DNA of 64,000 bases from Clostridiales bacterium (GCA_009776955.1 WRMW01000003.1:124001-188000), one strand, 5' to 3'. Numbered from the stretch's first letter, positions 33,482-43,139 are shown. Translations and numbers: made by a program. Notes: generated by a model from the sequence alone, not told the origin.

Positions 33482-34191
33482 AGCATTTTGTATCCCAAGC
33501 CGCGAACCGTTGATATATGCTCGCCGGCGGCACCCAGCTTTCTGCGCAAATACCGGATATGCACGTCGACCGTCCTAGTTTCGCCAAGATACTCGTAGCC
33601 CCAGACGCTGTCAAGCAATTGCTCGCGCGTAAGCACCATACCCCGGTTTTCTGCAAGGATGCGCAGCAACTCGAACTCCTTGAGCGTCAGGCTCACGCTT
33701 TCGTCGCCTGCCGTCACCTCATGACGCGGCACGTCAATCACAAGGTCGCCGATATCTATAACGTCTCCGTTTGCCGAACTGGCGTTCGCTACGCTCTCGT
33801 CCACGTCACCGTCTGGTCGGTAGCGCCTTAGCACAGCCTTGATACGTGCCTTGAGCTCGCGGACGCCGAAAGGCTTTGTGATATAGTCATCCGCCCCAAA
33901 TTCGAGGCCTATCACCTTATCGGCTTCCTCGTTCTTGGCGGTAAGCATGATTATCGGCGTCCCTACGCCGTCACGGCGCAGCTCCTTGACCACTTCAAAA
34001 CCGCCCATCACAGGCAGCATCAAATCAAGCAAAATCAAATCGGGCGCCTCGCTTCGCACCTGCTCAAGCCCCTCCCGACCGTCGCATGCGCTGACGCACC
34101 CATACCCTTCCTCGGACAGGTTCCAGGTGACAAGCTCGCGGATGCTCGGATCGTCTTCGATGATAAGGATTTTTGGGGCTGTCTTGTCCAT
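33478..34191 (-). CDS. phoB: PhoB/PhoP-like response regulator
   Basis: The 237-residue regulator has a receiver domain with Asp56 in LILLDLMLPVMGG and Lys in LTAKNEE, and an OmpR-type winged-helix domain (LTLKEFELLRILAENRGMVLTREQLLDSVWGY ... RTVDVHIRYLRRKLG). Gap of 38 bp to phoU. It should bind the TTAACA boxes upstream of pstS. Confidence 0.93.
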   Translation of the reverse strand: MDKTAPKILIIEDDPSIRELVTWNLSEEGYGCVSACDGREGLEQVRSEAPDLILLDLMLPVMGGFEVVKELRRDGVGTPIIMLTAKNEEADKVIGLEFGADDYITKPFGVRELKARIKAVLRRYRPDGDVDESVANASSANGDVIDIGDLVIDVPRHEVTAGDESVSLTLKEFELLRILAENRGMVLTREQLLDSVWGYEYLGETRTVDVHIRYLRRKLGAAGEHISTVRGLGYKML

Positions 34192-34229
34192 GCACTGATT
34201 ATACTACGTTTCAAACGAGAATATCTGCC

Positions 34230-34880
34230 CTACTCCATTTCTATCGCGCCTTCCATCACAAAAACAGCTTCTTCGCATATATTTGTAGCGTAATCGGCGA
34301 TGCGTTCGAGGTGTGCAGCTATGAACAGCAGCATAATGCATTGCTTTGCGTTCTTTGAGTCTTTTTCCGCAAACTCCAGAAGCTCGTCGTGCAAGTCGCG
34401 GAATATCTCGTCCACTTCCTCATCGGCTTTCCAGACCTTTCGCGCCAGTCTCAGGTCGCGGTGGACGAAAGCGTCGATGGCGTTCTTTACCATCCGCGAT
34501 GCCATGTCCGCCATTCGCTGTATGTCGATAAGCTCCTTAAAGCATTCCTCTTTTTCAAAACGCAGGGTGTACTTCGCGATATCCTCGCAATGGTCGCCTA
34601 TCCGCTCCAGGTCGCGTATTATCTTCATAATTGATATCACGTAACGCAGATCGCCTGCGACCGGCTGTTGCGTCGCGAGGAAACGCAGGCATAGCTCGTT
34701 TATCTCGTCCTCCATGTCGTCGATGCGTTCGTCCTCGATGATAAGCGCGCGCGCGGCGTCCGGGTCACGCTCCTTCAGCGTCCTTATCGCAGTCGAAATG
34801 GTCGACTCGACCAGGGCGCCCATCGCGATGACGCCTTCGCCTATGTCCTTCAGTTCCGCTTCTAATATCGGTCTCGCCAT
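34230..34880 (-). CDS. phoU: Phosphate signalling protein PhoU
   Basis: The 216-residue all-helical protein contains two PhoU domains with ERIGDHCEDIAKY and ERIADYATNICEE, the metal-binding E/DxxxD patterns. It couples PstB to PhoR. It lies 18 bp after pstB in the operon. Confidence 0.94.
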   Translation of the reverse strand: MARPILEAELKDIGEGVIAMGALVESTISTAIRTLKERDPDAARALIIEDERIDDMEDEINELCLRFLATQQPVAGDLRYVISIMKIIRDLERIGDHCEDIAKYTLRFEKEECFKELIDIQRMADMASRMVKNAIDAFVHRDLRLARKVWKADEEVDEIFRDLHDELLEFAEKDSKNAKQCIMLLFIAAHLERIADYATNICEEAVFVMEGAIEME

Positions 34881-34898
34881 GTCTATTCCTCCTGATTA

Positions 34899-35660
34899 TT
34901 ATCCGAATCTGCCGGTGATGTACTCTTCGGTTTTGGTGTTTGCGGGGTTGGCGAAAATCTTTTCGGTGGTGTCCGTCTCCACGATCACGCCGTTCAGGAA
35001 AAACGCCGTGAAATCCGAGATACGCGCCGCCTGCTGCATATTGTGCGTAACTATCACTATGGTGTAGTTTTCGCAAAGTCCAGACATCAATTCCTCGATT
35101 TTCAATGTCGCTATGGGATCGAGAGCAGATGTCGGCTCGTCCATAAGCACCACTTCCGGCCCTACGGCGAGGGCACGAGCGATGCATAGCCGCTGCTGCT
35201 GCCCGCCGGAAAGGCCCAGCGCCGACTTGTTCAGGCGGTTCTTCACCTCGTCCCATAGCGCGACCTCTTTCAAGGTACGCTCGACTATTTCGTCAAGCCT
35301 GTCCTTGTTCTTCTCGCCGTGTATCTTCGGCCCGTAAACGACGTTTTCGTACACGGTCTTAGGGAAGGGGTTCGGACGCTGAAACACCATGCCGACCTTT
35401 TTTCTGAGGGCTATCACGTCGCAGGCCTTGTCGTAGATGTCCTCGCCGTCGAACATCACCTTGCCTTCCACGCGGCAGGACGGTATAAGATCATTCATGC
35501 GGTTGAGCGTGCGGATGAACGTGGATTTCCCGCAGCCGGACGGCCCGATAAGTGCCGTAATCCTCTGGCGCGGGATGATGATGCCTACATCTATGAGAGC
35601 CTGAAACGCCCCGTAGTGGAGGTTGAGATTTTCGATTTCGAATACGTTTTCCTTTTGCAT
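34899..35660 (-). CDS. pstB: Phosphate ABC transporter ATP-binding protein PstB
   Basis: The 253-residue ATPase shows Walker [20 protein letters not shown], signature [16 protein letters not shown], Walker [17 protein letters not shown] 35660 follows AGGGG; a GTG 12 bp upstream is the alternative. Eight base pairs separate it from pstA. Confidence 0.96.
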   Translation of the reverse strand: MQKENVFEIENLNLHYGAFQALIDVGIIIPRQRITALIGPSGCGKSTFIRTLNRMNDLIPSCRVEGKVMFDGEDIYDKACDVIALRKKVGMVFQRPNPFPKTVYENVVYGPKIHGEKNKDRLDEIVERTLKEVALWDEVKNRLNKSALGLSGGQQQRLCIARALAVGPEVVLMDEPTSALDPIATLKIEELMSGLCENYTIVIVTHNMQQAARISDFTAFFLNGVIVETDTTEKIFANPANTKTEEYITGRFG

Positions 35661-35668
35661 TTTTCCCC

Positions 35669-36508
35669 TCACGCAGAATTTATGGCGCCAACCTTCCTGC
35701 CGATCAGGTTTGCCGCCGAGTTGATAATAAGTATGATGATGATAAGCAAGGCGGCCGTGGCGAAGGTCTTTTCCATCGACAGCCCTTCCGATGTCAGGAC
35801 GAACATATGCATGGACATGGTGCGACCTGCGTCAAAGGGCGAAAGCGGCAGGCGCAGAGCCCCTCCCATGGTAAGCATCACGGCCGCCGTCTCTCCGACC
35901 GCCCTGCCTACGCCGAGTATGACGCCGGTGACTATGCCTTTGACGCAGCAGGGAAGCACCACCTTTACCGTAGTCTGCCAGCGCGTGGCGCCGACCGAAA
36001 GGCTTCCCTCCCTATAGGACATCGGCACCGTTTCAAGGCTCTCTTCGGTAGACCGCACTATGGTCGGCAATATCATCATAAACAAAGTGAGGCCGCCGGA
36101 CAGCACTGACCAGCCCAAGCCGAGGAATACCACGAAAAACGCGAACCCAAACAGCCCGAACACTATGGAAGGTATGCCAGCCAGCACCTCGGTAAAGATG
36201 CGGACTATCTGTATGAAACGCCCGCCCTTTGAATACTCTTTGAAGAACACCGCCGCGCCGATGCCTATGGGGCAGGCTATGACGAGGGCTATGGCGGTGG
36301 CGTACAGGGTCGCAACGATTATGGGGAATATTCCCCCTTCCTTGCCCATCGAACGGGGACGCTCGGTAAGGAACTCCCATGTGATATGGGGCAGGCCGTT
36401 GCTCGTGATATAGACTATTATTACAATAAGGCAGAACAGCGTAAACACGGACAGCGCCGCAATCACGCCGTAATACGCTATGTCTTTTCTGCGTTTGCTG
36501 CTGCTCAT
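35669..36508 (-). CDS. pstA: Phosphate ABC transporter permease PstA
   Basis: The 279-residue permease has six membrane helices and the conserved [15 protein letters not shown] and [18 protein letters not shown] (EAA loop) segments. Overlaps pstC by 4 bp (ATGA). Confidence 0.95.
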   Translation of the reverse strand: MSSSKRRKDIAYYGVIAALSVFTLFCLIVIIVYITSNGLPHITWEFLTERPRSMGKEGGIFPIIVATLYATAIALVIACPIGIGAAVFFKEYSKGGRFIQIVRIFTEVLAGIPSIVFGLFGFAFFVVFLGLGWSVLSGGLTLFMMILPTIVRSTEESLETVPMSYREGSLSVGATRWQTTVKVVLPCCVKGIVTGVILGVGRAVGETAAVMLTMGGALRLPLSPFDAGRTMSMHMFVLTSEGLSMEKTFATAALLIIIILIINSAANLIGRKVGAINSA

Positions 36509-37413
36509 TTTCCGCCCACCCCCATCCTCGACGCGACAAAGCGCGCAATGATGTTCAATATGAATATTATGCAGAACAACACGATGCCGACTGCGAAGAG
36601 CGCCTGCTGATGGCCGGCGTCCGCATAGCTCATTTCGAGCGCTATGGTGCCGGTGAGCGTCGCCACGGGGTCGAGGATACTGCCCGGCAGCAAGGCCACG
36701 TTTCCGGTGATCAACAGCACTGCCATGGTCTCGCCTATGGCCCTGCCCATCCCCAGTATAATGGAAGCGAGAATGCCCGACTTCGCGGCGGGGACAAGCA
36801 CGCGCATCGCGGTTTCGCGTTTGTTCGCGCCTATCGCGAGCGAAGCCTCACGGTAATCGCTGGGGACTGCGGAGATGGCGTTCTCAGAAAGCCCCACCAC
36901 GGTGGGGAGTATCATAATGGCGAGCACAAGCCCGCCGGCCATGATGCTGAAGCCCGTGGTCGTGGCCTCCGGGTCAAAGACCTGCAAGATGGGCAGGAAT
37001 ATCCTCTTGACCATGGGCACGATGATGATAAGGCCGAAAAACCCATAGACCACGGAGGGGATGCCCGCAAGCAGCTCTATGGCGAACTTGAACACTGCCG
37101 CCGGCTTTTTGGGGAGGATGTCCGAGAGGAACACCGCGCTTGCCACGCCGGTCGGAACGCCTATCAGCAGGGCGAGCCCCGTGACACAGAGGGTGCCGAC
37201 CACGAGCGGCAGGATGCCGAAGAGGCCGTTGGTCGGGCGCCAGCGATCGCCAAGCAGGAACTCCATAAACCCGTGCTCCACCATGCTCGGAAGCCCGTTC
37301 ATAAACACGAAAACAGTGATAAGAGCCACGGAAACCATTGCGACCGCCGCGGCGATCAGCAATAGTTTCTCAATGGCTCGTTCGTATAGTTTGTTGGAGG
37401 AGGAAGATACCAA
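36505..37413 (-). CDS. pstC: Phosphate ABC transporter permease PstC
   Basis: The 302-residue permease has the matching ELLAGIPSVVYGFFG and LGMGRAIGETMAVLLITG segments. The start appears to be TTG at 37413, 21 bp after pstS, with a weak ribosome-binding site. It forms the channel with PstA. Confidence 0.95.
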   Translation of the reverse strand: MVSSSSNKLYERAIEKLLLIAAAVAMVSVALITVFVFMNGLPSMVEHGFMEFLLGDRWRPTNGLFGILPLVVGTLCVTGLALLIGVPTGVASAVFLSDILPKKPAAVFKFAIELLAGIPSVVYGFFGLIIIVPMVKRIFLPILQVFDPEATTTGFSIMAGGLVLAIMILPTVVGLSENAISAVPSDYREASLAIGANKRETAMRVLVPAAKSGILASIILGMGRAIGETMAVLLITGNVALLPGSILDPVATLTGTIALEMSYADAGHQQALFAVGIVLFCIIFILNIIARFVASRMGVGGK

Positions 37414-37434
37414 CGTTACTAACTCTTCTCTACG

Positions 37435-38355
37435 CTACATTACGGGGATATAGCCTGAGCTCTCGACTATCGCCTGCCCCTCGGGGCTGAATATGAAGTC
37501 GAGGAAGGCCTGTGCCTGCTCGCTCAGGTCGCGTGCCGTAATGTAAAGGTAGGGGCGCGCGACTTTGTAGCTTCCGTCAAGCACCGTGGCTGTGCTGGCC
37601 TCAACGCCTTCCACCATGATGAGTTTGACGCTGTCGTTTACCGCGCCGAGCGAGGCGTAGCCTACGGAATTCTCGGTCGAACCCACGGTGGTCATCACTG
37701 CGCCGGTGGAGCCTTGTATAAGGGCTGTCTCGACCGTGTTGTCCACGTTGTTGCCGTCGGCATCCCTGCCTTCCACGCCGGTTATCTCATTGAATGCGCC
37801 TCTGGTGCCGGAGCCTTCCTCACGCACAACGACCTCTATCCTGCCGGCGGAGCCGCCCACTGCGCTCCAGTCCGTAATCTCGCCGGTGAAAATGCCATGT
37901 ATCTCGTCCAGAGTCAGGCTGTCCACATCTACGTTGTGGTTCGCTATGATGCCGATGCCGTCCATCGCCACCACAAACACGCCGCCCGTCGCAAGCGCCC
38001 TCTCTTCATCCCTGAGCTCGCGGGAAAGCATGCCGAAGTCCACAAGGTCCTCTTCGACCGCACGTACGCCCTGGCCGCTTCCGCCGCCCTGAACGTCTAT
38101 CATCACGCCCCTGTGCATATCCTCAAACACGTCCGCAAACTCCTGCGCAAGCGGCTGCACGGAGGTCGAGCCTGCAAGCGTGATGTCGCCGGAAAGCTCG
38201 GCCGTGGCCGGTTCGGGGGCAGGCGCGGGGGCGGGAGCGGGGGCAGGCGCGGGAGCCGGTGCCGGCTCAGGTGCGTTGTTGCAGGCCGCCATCAGGGCTG
38301 CTGCGAGCACGAGCGCGAATACGAGCGCAATAATTTTCGTAATCTTTTTGTTCAT
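37435..38355 (-). CDS. pstS: Phosphate-binding lipoprotein PstS
   Basis: The 306-residue protein has a lipoprotein signal (IALVFALVLAAALMAAC), a Pro-Ala-rich linker (about 20 residues of alternating P/A) as a flexible tether, and the binding domain with GSTSVQPLAQEFADVF, GSGQGVRAVEEDLVDFGM and REEGSGTRGAF, the phosphate-coordinating loops. ATG 38355 is preceded by GGAGAA. Confidence 0.95.
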   Translation of the reverse strand: MNKKITKIIALVFALVLAAALMAACNNAPEPAPAPAPAPAPAPAPAPEPATAELSGDITLAGSTSVQPLAQEFADVFEDMHRGVMIDVQGGGSGQGVRAVEEDLVDFGMLSRELRDEERALATGGVFVVAMDGIGIIANHNVDVDSLTLDEIHGIFTGEITDWSAVGGSAGRIEVVVREEGSGTRGAFNEITGVEGRDADGNNVDNTVETALIQGSTGAVMTTVGSTENSVGYASLGAVNDSVKLIMVEGVEASTATVLDGSYKVARPYLYITARDLSEQAQAFLDFIFSPEGQAIVESSGYIPVM

Positions 38356-38394
38356 TGTTTGTAATTCTCCTTTTCTTATTCTTAACATAGGCAC

Positions 38395-38448
38395 ATCATA
38401 AAGGGGGTTTGTTAAATACCAAGGGGGCGAATGTTAATTCAGTGTAAA
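38395..38448 (-). promoter_or_regulatory. Pho boxes and promoter of the pst operon
   Basis: On the minus strand TTTACA (38443-38448), TTAACA (38432-38437) and TTAACA (38410-38415) are spaced 11 and 22 bp apart, the helical phase used by Gram-positive PhoP/PhoB. A -10-like TATGAT (38395-38400) follows the last box by 9-10 bp. Activation on phosphate starvation is expected. Confidence 0.75.
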
Positions 38449-38489
38449 CATTATTTTGGGAAAAAATTAATTATTATGTAAAATAATGG

Positions 38490-38517
38490 TTGACAAATTG
38501 CTATTATATGGTATCAT
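38490..38517 (+). promoter_or_regulatory. Promoter of the Tad-like cluster
   Basis: TTGACA (38490-38495), 16 bp, TATCAT (38512-38517) with ATGG before the -10 box. The first usable ATG (38527) lies 9 bp downstream, suggesting a leaderless transcript. Confidence 0.7.
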
Positions 38518-38526
38518 GTGCATATT

Positions 38527-39207
38527 ATGGGTGCAAAAACAAACAAACTAAAGACGGCGTTGGGCATATTGCTCGTGCTGCTCGCGATAGCGGCCTTGTT
38601 CTTTTGGGAAGCTGAGGGGCGGGAAATATTATTGATGGACACCGTGCTTGTGGCAGAAGCCGACGTGAAAGCTGGGGCAGCCGTGGACGCAGGGCTGTTC
38701 CGCATGGTGTCCGTGCCAGCAGGGACGCTTGTGGACGGCGCAGTCACGCCAAAGGATGCGGCCATGCTTTACGGCAAGGAGGCAGCGATGGACATAGTGA
38801 AAGGCTCGCAGTTGTCGCTTAGGTATCTACGCGACCCTGATACGGCGGCAGAGCCTAAGCCCGAAACCTCATTCTTCGTCATAAGGAACGAATGGATATA
38901 TATGTGCTCAAGCTCGCTCAGGCGTGGCGACGAGGCGCTTATAACATCTGCGGACGGAAAGCTTGTGCTCGGACGCTTTGCCGTAGCCTATGTCAAGGAC
39001 GGGGACGGGCGCGAGGTCACGGACGCCTCATCGGGCATGTACAGCTTCACAGGTGCAGGCGGCGAAAGTGAGCGCGTAAACACTTCTTCCCCGATCCACC
39101 ATATCGAGATCGTATGCGAGCTGAAGGATTATCGGCGCATACTCGACTATTGCAACGGCAGCGCAGGGGCGACGCTTATGCTTATAAGGGAAATGGGGCA
39201 TGGGTGA
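38527..39207 (+). CDS. SAF-domain protein, CpaB/RcpC-like
   Basis: The 226-residue protein has one N-terminal membrane helix (ALGILLVLLAIAALFFW) and a SAF-like region (VLVAEADVKAGAAVDAGLFRMVSVP ... DIVKGSQLSLRYL), as in CpaB/RcpC of Flp pilus systems. The rest is not conserved to my eye. It opens a run of seven closely spaced genes. Confidence 0.72.
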   Translation: MGAKTNKLKTALGILLVLLAIAALFFWEAEGREILLMDTVLVAEADVKAGAAVDAGLFRMVSVPAGTLVDGAVTPKDAAMLYGKEAAMDIVKGSQLSLRYLRDPDTAAEPKPETSFFVIRNEWIYMCSSSLRRGDEALITSADGKLVLGRFAVAYVKDGDGREVTDASSGMYSFTGAGGESERVNTSSPIHHIEIVCELKDYRRILDYCNGSAGATLMLIREMGHG

Positions 39208-39213
39208 TTTGGC

Positions 39214-40569
39214 ATGAACGATAACGGGATGAGATTTGAGGAAGTGTGCCGCTTCGTCGAGTCCGTGCTTTCGCCAAGCGAGCAAGGGGCTGACAGCGCC
39301 GTGTCCGACAGGCTGCCTGAACTGGCGACGCAAAAGCGGGCGATCATCGGATATACGGACGAGGTGAACACATATATGAGGGCTATAGGGGAGATACTTT
39401 CTTCGCATGGGCTGCACGGGAAGTTTTCGGTGCCGCTCTGGTACGAAAGCGAGGAGGACGCTGTCTTTCAGGAGATTTGGGGCCGTGCCGGCATGGCGCA
39501 ATGGTGGCGCTCGCCTTTCTTGAGCAGCCCAAGCGCCAAGATCATCGGCGACGAAATCTACTTTTTGGTTGACGGGAAGATGAAGCGTATGCCGCAAAGA
39601 ATCGATATGCATAGACGCGAGCAGCTTGTGCGGTCGTTTTTGCTGCTTTCACCGGAAGAAAGGCTTGACCGCGACTTCCACGAGATATATCTGCTGGACG
39701 GCTGCCGCGTGACGGTGTTCAAGGGCTCCATGGCAAAGAAGGGGCGTGACACCATCATATTCCGGCGGTATATCGTGCCCGAATACACGCTTGAGGAGCA
39801 GGCCGCACGGGGTGCCATACCGTCAGCGGCCATACCAATGCTCTCGGCCATGGTGCGCGTAGGATACAATGTAGCCTTTTGCGGCAGCGTGCGCTCGGCG
39901 AAGACGACCTTTCTTTCGACGTGGCAGCGCATGGAAGATCCGACGCTCGAAGGCGTCATGGTCGAGACGGATCCGGAGATACCTCTGCACAGGCTTATGC
40001 CAGGCGCACCTGTTGTGCAGCTTATATGCGACGGCGAGCGGCTCACCTCGATATCAAAGAACCTTCTGCGCAGCGACGCGGACTATTTTATCATCGCCGA
40101 GGCCCGCGACGGCATTGCGCTCGATACGGCGGTAAGGGTGGCCCGGCGAGGGCAGGGGCGGCTCAAGATGACATTCCATACACGCGACCCCATGCACTTC
40201 CCCGAGGATGCAGCTGTAGAGATAGTGCGTAGCGTCGGCGGGGACATCCGCGAAACGGCCATGCGCGTGGCGGGAAGCTTTGACTATCTGTTCCACTTCG
40301 TTTCTGTAAGGCAGCAAAATGCTAAAAAACTGCGCGGCATCTACGAGGTCGGGAAGGCTGGGGACGAGCCGCGCATGGCGACTGCAGAAGAGCGAGCGCG
40401 CGGCTGGTATGTGCGCGAAATCTGTCGCTATGATTTCACGCGCGACGAATGGGGCTTTGAAAACCATATATCCGCCGGCAAGAAGCTACGCGGCATCGAA
40501 AGCGACGAGGAAGCGTTCGCGGAATTTGCCCGCGAGCTGGAGCGGCTGAGCGAAGGGAGGCATATATGA
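39214..40569 (+). CDS. CpaF/TadA-like secretion ATPase, divergent
   Basis: The 451-residue protein has the layout of type II/IV secretion ATPases: a P-loop-like VAFCGSVRSAKTTFLSTWQ (about 220-238), an Asp-box region, FIIAEARDGIALDTAVRVARRGQG as Walker B, and a His box TFHTRDPMHFPEDA. The P-loop has Ala where the glycine before Lys is normally fixed (SAK instead of SGK), and the usual GExR is AEAR. It may still bind ATP. The end overlaps the next gene by 4 bp. Confidence 0.8.
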   Translation: MNDNGMRFEEVCRFVESVLSPSEQGADSAVSDRLPELATQKRAIIGYTDEVNTYMRAIGEILSSHGLHGKFSVPLWYESEEDAVFQEIWGRAGMAQWWRSPFLSSPSAKIIGDEIYFLVDGKMKRMPQRIDMHRREQLVRSFLLLSPEERLDRDFHEIYLLDGCRVTVFKGSMAKKGRDTIIFRRYIVPEYTLEEQAARGAIPSAAIPMLSAMVRVGYNVAFCGSVRSAKTTFLSTWQRMEDPTLEGVMVETDPEIPLHRLMPGAPVVQLICDGERLTSISKNLLRSDADYFIIAEARDGIALDTAVRVARRGQGRLKMTFHTRDPMHFPEDAAVEIVRSVGGDIRETAMRVAGSFDYLFHFVSVRQQNAKKLRGIYEVGKAGDEPRMATAEERARGWYVREICRYDFTRDEWGFENHISAGKKLRGIESDEEAFAEFARELERLSEGRHI

Positions 40570-41510
40570 CGATAGACCATACCATGCTTATGGCATCGGT
40601 CTCCGCGCTTATCTACCTCTTGCTCGTGGTGGGCGTATTGATATTGATGCGCAGAAAAATAGACGCAGCCATCGATGTCTTCCGCTCGCGCCACAGACTC
40701 AGGCCAGAGCGCGGCTCAGGCGAACCCATGTTTACAGGGCTCGACCGGCTTCTGCGAACAACCATGAGAAAGCCCCTGTCTGTGACCGCGTTCGGGGTCC
40801 TTACCATCGTGCTGTTCTTCACGGTATTTATCGCATCTGCGAAAACCATCGCACCAGGGCCCGCTCTCGCGACCGGTGCCGCGTTCGCGGGCCTGCCCTA
40901 TCTATTCCTCAGGGTGCGGCTCGAACGGCTAAGGCGTGCCGGCAGCTTCGAGGGCGAAAAGCTGGTGTCTGCGTTTTTGACGGCCTACCTTATTTCGGGC
41001 GGCAATATATACGAAACCATCGAGCGTGCCATACAGTCCTCGCCGCATCTCAAGATCACGGCGAAGCTGTTGTCTGACCTGCTTATAGAATTGAGAAAGA
41101 CGGCGGATCCCGTGCGTGTCAGGGCGGCGACGGACGCTTTCGCCTACGGGGTAGGCACGAACTGGGCGTCCATGCTCGCCTATGCCATCAGGACGGGCAC
41201 GCTCAAGGGCACGGACATGACGCCCGCCATAGAGGATATACTGTCGCAATTGCGGGAGGCGCGCGCCCTCGCCGAAGCCCGCAAACGCATAAACGGCGAA
41301 TCCGTACGGATGGCGGCATACCTGACGCCAATCCTATATATAGGCTCCGTGTTTACCGCCATCGCAGTAATGGGGCTGCCGCCAGGACGCCTGCTGTACA
41401 ACCAGTTTTTCACGGCACAGGGCTTCGCCTTGTTTACGGCGGGGCTGTTCCTCTTTCTGCTGAACCGTATGCTGCTTGAGACGCTTACGAACCGTAAGCT
41501 GGACTTTTGA
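40566..41510 (+). CDS. TadB-like inner membrane protein
   Basis: The 314-residue protein has membrane helices at the N-terminus and around 80-110 and 255-300, and a cytoplasmic GspF-like helical core (FEGEKLVSAFLTAYLISGGNIYETIERAI). This pattern and position after the ATPase match TadB. Coupled by ATGA to the ATPase gene. Confidence 0.72.
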   Translation: MTIDHTMLMASVSALIYLLLVVGVLILMRRKIDAAIDVFRSRHRLRPERGSGEPMFTGLDRLLRTTMRKPLSVTAFGVLTIVLFFTVFIASAKTIAPGPALATGAAFAGLPYLFLRVRLERLRRAGSFEGEKLVSAFLTAYLISGGNIYETIERAIQSSPHLKITAKLLSDLLIELRKTADPVRVRAATDAFAYGVGTNWASMLAYAIRTGTLKGTDMTPAIEDILSQLREARALAEARKRINGESVRMAAYLTPILYIGSVFTAIAVMGLPPGRLLYNQFFTAQGFALFTAGLFLFLLNRMLLETLTNRKLDF

Positions 41511-41520
41511 GGACGGGCGA

Positions 41521-42204
41521 ATGGGGTTTTTCGTGGCAGTGACAGTGGCGGTTATTTTTTCGGCAGGTGTGTTTGTGCTGCTGATGCAAGCCGCGCCACG
41601 GACTTACAGGCTGGCGGAGGAGCGGAAGTCTGGCGGTGCTATGATGCGTGAGGCGTTGACTAGGGCGGCAGCGGCGGCGGGCAAACGCATATCTGGCATC
41701 CGCACGGTAAAACGGCAGGAACTCGTGCAGAAGGAGCTCTACTCCGCCCTTTCCGTGCTTCGCAACCACGCCAGCGCGGATGACGGAAGAGGGGCGGCGG
41801 GCGCCTGCGTGACCACCGACTATATACTTGAGCAGTTCGCAAGCTCAGACGGCACGCTGAAGGAAGCCTTCGCCGGCGCCCTGCGCCTTATGCGCACCGG
41901 GCGCCGTTCCGAAGCGACCGAATACTTCACCGCAGCCGCAGGAGAGGAGCTTGCAAGGGACTTCATACTGCTTGTGCTCGACTGGGACGCCGTCCCGCCC
42001 CACAAGCTCAAACATACCGTGAGCGCATTCCAGAACGCGCTTAGGGAAACACGCACCACGGAGCTTATCCGCAAAAACGAATTGTTGAGCGACCTGGTCT
42101 ACCTGCCCGTGGTCACCGGCGTCCTCGTCGTATTCGTCAACTTTATCTACATAGCTTACTTCGCAGAGCAGCGCGCATTGCTCGGCGAGCTGTTTATGAT
42201 GTGA
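41521..42204 (+). CDS. TadC-like inner membrane protein
   Basis: The 227-residue protein has an N-terminal helix (FFVAVTVAVIFSAGVFVLLM), a helical cytoplasmic core and a C-terminal helix (VYLPVVTGVLVVFVNFIYIAYF). It takes the usual TadC place after TadB. ATG 41521 follows GAGG; a longer frame would overlap the previous gene. Confidence 0.6.
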   Translation: MGFFVAVTVAVIFSAGVFVLLMQAAPRTYRLAEERKSGGAMMREALTRAAAAAGKRISGIRTVKRQELVQKELYSALSVLRNHASADDGRGAAGACVTTDYILEQFASSDGTLKEAFAGALRLMRTGRRSEATEYFTAAAGEELARDFILLVLDWDAVPPHKLKHTVSAFQNALRETRTTELIRKNELLSDLVYLPVVTGVLVVFVNFIYIAYFAEQRALLGELFMM

Positions 42205-42238
42205 TTCGCAGGGCTCTACATAAAGGAGGATTAACAAT

Positions 42239-42397
42239 ATGAAACAAATGATTGTCTTGCTCAGCACCGTGATACTCGGAATCGCCATCGCAGCGATGGT
42301 GCTCAGCTTCAAGGACACGACGCAAGGGCTTACGGAGTCCACAAAGGCCCGCATGGAAAGCGCTCTCGGCTTCGACGGGCCGGCCGGAACACCATAG
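42239..42397 (+). CDS. Small pilin-like protein, 52 aa
   Basis: The sequence begins MKQMIVLLSTVILGIAIAAM and continues with an amphipathic helix (DTTQGLTESTKARMESAL). Strong ribosome-binding site AAGGAGG. The size, a single N-terminal hydrophobic helix and the position after TadC fit a Flp-type pilin without a long leader, although the G/FL-E processing site of classical Flp is not obvious. It shares its MKQ(M/F)IVL start with the next two genes. Confidence 0.6.
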   Translation: MKQMIVLLSTVILGIAIAAMVLSFKDTTQGLTESTKARMESALGFDGPAGTP

Positions 42398-42417
42398 AAA
42401 GGGGGCGGGCGGCAAAG

Positions 42418-42570
42418 ATGAAGCAATTTATCGTTTTGATGAGCATGGTCGCGCTCGGCATATTTATCTACGCCTATATAGCCGGCGGCGGGGACTCCAT
42501 ACTGACCGCGCTAAAGGCGATATGGCGACAAGAAGCCGTAGCGAGCCCTTACTCAGGGGGCGGCCTGTGA
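42418..42570 (+). CDS. Small pilin-like protein, 50 aa
   Basis: The sequence begins MKQFIVLMSMVALGIFIYAY and ends in a short Gly/Ser tail (SPYSGGGL). GGGGGCGGG lies upstream of the ATG. It has one membrane helix, and its stop overlaps the GTG of the next gene. Probably a minor component of the same surface structure. It is too short to assign by family. Confidence 0.55.
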   Translation: MKQFIVLMSMVALGIFIYAYIAGGGDSILTALKAIWRQEAVASPYSGGGL

Positions 42571-43106
42571 AGCAATTTATAGTGCTCGCGGCTATCTTGC
42601 CAATAATGCTCGTCTTTGTGGCACAGCTTTCGCTTGAAGGCGTGCGTTCGCTACGGATGAACGCAGCGGAGGACGCCATACGCGCTTTCTGCATCGAGGC
42701 CGCTTATTTTGGCGGAGGCGGGTCGGCGGAGGCTGACGCCCTGCGTACACGGCTCGCCGGAATATTCCGCGCCGACCCGCGCGACGTCCATGTGGACCTA
42801 ACACCGGCGGGCGAATGGCGGATAGACTGGTGCGTGTCATTCCCTGTCGGGGACATCATGGCCGGCGCACGCCTTATGGGACTATCCCCCGCGGAGAACC
42901 GTGGCCGTGCGGATATGGGCGGCACCATCGTCATAGCACCCCCGTCTCCAGATGCGCCCCCGCCACCAGAAGCGCCCCCGCCACCAGAAACACCGACGCC
43001 AGATGCGGACGGCCAGGACACGCCAAATGACGCTGACACAGAGACCGGCGAGGATGCAACACCCCCGGACGAGACCGACCCGGACCCCAGCCCAAATCCA
43101 CACTAA
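42567..43106 (+). CDS. TadE-like protein with Pro-rich tail
   Basis: The 179-residue protein starts at GTG 42567 with the same MKQFIVLAAILPIMLVFVAQ pattern, then a soluble domain (VRSLRMNAAEDAIRAFCIEA, DVHVDLTPAGEWRIDWCVSF) with two Cys and a tail of about 60 residues rich in Pro, Glu and Asp. The fold after the helix recalls TadE/DUF4320-type pseudopilins. The tail likely spans or contacts the cell wall. Confidence 0.6.
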   Translation: MKQFIVLAAILPIMLVFVAQLSLEGVRSLRMNAAEDAIRAFCIEAAYFGGGGSAEADALRTRLAGIFRADPRDVHVDLTPAGEWRIDWCVSFPVGDIMAGARLMGLSPAENRGRADMGGTIVIAPPSPDAPPPPEAPPPPETPTPDADGQDTPNDADTETGEDATPPDETDPDPSPNPH

Positions 43107-43139
43107 TCATTACAATTGCGAAAGGAAAAATCAAAAACA

